Below, piece after piece: positions 5,308-6,994 of a stretch of DNA of 6,994 bases. Location: contig JAEWPH010000145.1 of assembly GCA_023460715.1 (NCBI GenBank), positions 1-6,994 on the forward strand. The letters run 5' to 3'. Every line of letters starts with the position of its first letter. The stretch's first letter is position 1. The notes under the pieces are model-generated. The model saw only the letters and a list, made by a program, of their open reading frames with translations, was not told where the DNA came from and did not search any database. The DNA is from Pseudomonadota bacterium (lineage in GTDB: Bacteria; Pseudomonadota; Gammaproteobacteria; Burkholderiales; Burkholderiaceae_C). The translations under genes and the position numbers were made by a program.

Positions 5308-6261
5308 TTACCAGCGGTTGCGCAGGCGGTCGTAGGCCCAGTCGCCGAACTGGCGGTGCGCAGAGGGCGCCGGGTACACGTTGTCCGCGAACACGAACCG
5401 GTTGGAGTCGGCAGCGGGCAGCAGCGTGGAAGGCGTGCAGCGGGCCGAGTTGACCTGGCCGGCGCCGGTGCCGATGCCGTTGCCGGGGTCGACCGAGGTG
5501 CAGACGGCCGCGGTGCTGTTGTCCATGCTGAAATTGCCCGGGCTGAACGTCATGTCGTTGAAGTAAGACTCGGCGTCCACGATCAGCACGTTCTTGCCCA
5601 GGGATTCGATACGGATCTTCAAGGCATCATTGAACGCGCGGGTGGCTGCATTCAGCGTATTGGTCTGGCCGATGGTGATGGCCCAGGGCGTACGGCCCAG
5701 GTTGTAGGTGTTGGTCACCAGCACGTACTGCGCGCCGGCGGCCACCAGGCGCTCCACCTGCGCGCCCAGTTCGCGGCCCGCGGTGGTGGCGGCGGCGTTG
5801 AACTGGTCCACCGTCGAGGTGCCGGCCGTCACGGCCGTCATGCCGACGATCAGGTCGCTGATGCCGCCGTTGACGATCACCAAGTCCTCGGCGCTGAAGC
5901 GGCCGGTATTCAGGAAGCTGGTGATCTGGGCCTCGATGGACGGCGCGGTGCCGCCCGCGGCGTCGGTCGTGGCGGTCACGCGGGCATTGCCTTGCGCAAA
6001 GCCCGCGCCGCCGCTGACCTGCGGCGTGATCGTGCGCCCGTAGCGGGAGGCCAGCTGGTTGGCCCAGTTGTCCACCGCGCCGGTGCTGTTGACCGTATAG
6101 CGCGAGCCGGTCTGCCCCATGTCCGTGAAACCGTCCCCGAACGTGACGAACCGCGAGGGCGAGATGGCCGATTCGGTCGTGCTCGATCCGCAGGCCGCCA
6201 GCAGGGTGGCCGATGCGCATGCGGCGACCACCAAGGTGCGGCGCATCCAATTTGCTGCCAT
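5308..6261 (-). CDS. GDSL-family lipoprotein with degenerate catalytic residues (predicted pseudoenzyme)
   Basis: A 317-residue protein. The start at 6261 is set by GGAGA (bases 6271 to 6267), 5 bases before the ATG. The signal peptide ends in the lipobox LAAC with Cys24. The fold signatures match the GDSL protein at 3351-4496: FGDGFTDMG (residues 41-49) for block I, FAQGNARV (88-95) for block II, SIEAQI, DLVIVNGGISDL (126-137) for block III, and ADNVYPAPSAH for block V. The catalytic Ser is Gly44, the block III Asn is Ser135 and the catalytic His is Tyr296, whereas Asp293 and the block II glycine remain. Each change is one base away from the canonical codon (GGT/AGT, AGC/AAC, TAC/CAC). There is no stop or frameshift, and the signal peptide, cysteine pair (Cys254, Cys275) and C-terminus are preserved, so it is not a decayed gene. 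Binding, scaffolding or a different chemistry are possible roles. Databases would probably label it an SGNH/GDSL hydrolase or esterase. Confidence 0.85.
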   Translation of the reverse strand: MAANWMRRTLVVAACASATLLAACGSSTTESAISPSRFVTFGDGFTDMGQTGSRYTVNSTGAVDNWANQLASRYGRTITPQVSGGAGFAQGNARVTATTDAAGGTAPSIEAQITSFLNTGRFSAEDLVIVNGGISDLIVGMTAVTAGTSTVDQFNAAATTAGRELGAQVERLVAAGAQYVLVTNTYNLGRTPWAITIGQTNTLNAATRAFNDALKIRIESLGKNVLIVDAESYFNDMTFSPGNFSMDNSTAAVCTSVDPGNGIGTGAGQVNSARCTPSTLLPAADSNRFVFADNVYPAPSAHRQFGDWAYDRLRNRW

Positions 6262-6287
6262 GTGTTTCTCCAGAAAAAGTGGATGGG

Positions 6288-6318
6288 AGTTTAACGACTG
6301 TGCCGCCAGCGGGTGCAA
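6288..6318 (-). promoter_or_regulatory. Candidate promoter of the degenerate GDSL gene
   Basis: On the minus strand TTGCAC (6318 to 6313) and TAAACT (6293 to 6288) resemble -35 and -10 hexamers, though each matches only four of six consensus bases and the 19-base spacer is long. Transcription would begin near 6281, giving a leader of about 20 bases that includes the GGAGA site. The 87-base gap after the Sua5 stop shows no terminator, so read-through from Sua5 is an equal possibility. Confidence 0.3.
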
Positions 6319-6348
6319 CAGGGCGGATACACGCGCGCGCCGCCCGGC

Positions 6349-6994
6349 TCAGGCCGCGGCGGCCCGCTGCAGGCGGTCGCGCACGCCTTCCCAGTCGGGC
6401 GTGGCGGGCGGGGTCTCGATCCAGATCAGCTTCACGCCCTCGTCGTCGAAGCTGCGCAGTGCCGCGAACAGTTTCTGGGCCGCGGCAGCGGCGTCGTCGG
6501 GCATGCGGCGCAGCACGATCTTGCTGGAGCGCGTGCGCAGCGCCGTGCGTGCATAGACGGCCAGGTGGGCCGCGTCGGCGCCCAGCACGTCCAGCCCGGC
6601 CTGCAGCGCCTGCGCGTCCATCAGGCGCACCTTGGCAGCGGGTGCATAGTGCGCCTCCAGCGTGCCCGAGGCGCGCGGTGTCTGCGCGGGCAGCTCCTCT
6701 TTCGAGAGCGGTGCGATGCCGCAGGCGGCGGCGATCTGGTCGCGGCCGATGGCACCGGGGCGCAGCAGCACGGGCACGCCGCGGGTGCAGTCCACGATGG
6801 TGCTTTCGATGCCCACCTCGCAGGCGCCCCCGTCCAGGGTGAGCAGCGCGTCGCCGAACTCGTCCTGCACGTGCTGCGCCGTGGTCGGGCTCACGCGGCC
6901 GAAGCGGTTGGCGCTGGGCGCGGCCAGGCCGTGCACGGGCGCGCCACCCAGGGCCGGATCATCGGCGGCGCAGGCACGCAGCACGGCCTGGGCG
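6349..6994 (-). CDS. L-threonylcarbamoyladenylate synthase, Sua5 type (C-terminal part, cut by window end)
   Basis: The frame is open from the right edge of the window to the TGA at 6349-6351, giving 214 C-terminal residues. The family (Sua5/YrdC/TsaC) makes threonylcarbamoyl-AMP from threonine, bicarbonate and ATP, the first step of t6A synthesis. Visible YrdC-domain signatures are HGLAAPSANRFGRVSPT (SAN codons at 6907-6915), then LLTLDGGACEVGIESTIVD and VLLRPGAI. After these comes the linker ASGTLEAHYAPAAKVRL, and then about 90 residues matching the extra C-terminal domain of Sua5. This linker and domain distinguish two-domain Sua5 from the short TsaC/YrdC of E. coli. Roughly the first 110 residues, including the N-terminal substrate-binding lysine/arginine region, lie outside. 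A GTG at 6984-6982 is an internal valine codon, not the start. The product would supply the substrate used by the TsaB-containing complex. Confidence 0.93.
   Translation of the reverse strand, partial: AQAVLRACAADDPALGGAPVHGLAAPSANRFGRVSPTTAQHVQDEFGDALLTLDGGACEVGIESTIVDCTRGVPVLLRPGAIGRDQIAAACGIAPLSKEELPAQTPRASGTLEAHYAPAAKVRLMDAQALQAGLDVLGADAAHLAVYARTALRTRSSKIVLRRMPDDAAAAAQKLFAALRSFDDEGVKLIWIETPPATPDWEGVRDRLQRAAAA

Noticed and set aside
5308..6261. Second GDSL gene as a decaying pseudogene
   Set aside because: There are no stops or frameshifts, the ribosome binding site, signal peptide, lipobox and full length are kept, and only catalytic residues are changed.
5050..6294. A 414-codon open frame on the plus strand across the terminator and opposite the second GDSL gene
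   Set aside because: It runs straight through a strong terminator, has no ribosome binding site or recognisable domain, and is antisense to the GDSL lipoprotein gene.

Overview
The window is about 70% G+C. Its gene content and protein types point to a betaproteobacterium of the order Burkholderiales, most likely Comamonadaceae (Acidovorax and relatives). That placement rests on recognising the protein families, the tsaB-rimI-uracil-DNA glycosylase order and the style of the intergenic repeat, not on a database search.

Left part (1-1465, minus strand): a tightly packed operon reads leftward, tsaB, then rimI, then the start of a family-4 type uracil-DNA glycosylase gene that runs off the window. 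Both junctions are 4-base ATGA overlaps, which suggests translational coupling. A 118-base gap then separates tsaB from the divergent dacB.

Middle part (1584-5204, plus strand): dacB encodes a complete periplasmic PBP4-type D-alanyl-D-alanine carboxypeptidase/endopeptidase (peptidase family S13). After a 282-base intergenic region with a repeat-like element and a perfect operator-like dyad come two genes in a probable operon. The first is a GDSL/SGNH hydrolase lipoprotein with the whole catalytic set. The second, 33 bases later, is an OmpW-type outer-membrane beta-barrel.

Right part (5205-6994): a strong bidirectional terminator separates ompW from a convergent gene. That gene encodes a second GDSL-family lipoprotein, homologous to the first, in which the catalytic Ser, the block III Asn and the catalytic His are all replaced (Gly, Ser, Tyr). 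It looks like an intact, signal-peptide-bearing pseudoenzyme. Upstream of it on the same strand is the C-terminal part of a Sua5-type threonylcarbamoyl-AMP synthase, cut by the window end.

Two housekeeping genes for the tRNA modification t6A (tsaB and Sua5/tsaC) therefore sit on either side of an envelope block of dacB, active GDSL lipoprotein, OmpW barrel and degenerate GDSL lipoprotein. The most interesting signal is the pairing of an apparently active and an apparently inactive GDSL lipoprotein around an outer-membrane barrel. No mobile elements, CRISPR arrays, tRNA or rRNA genes were seen.
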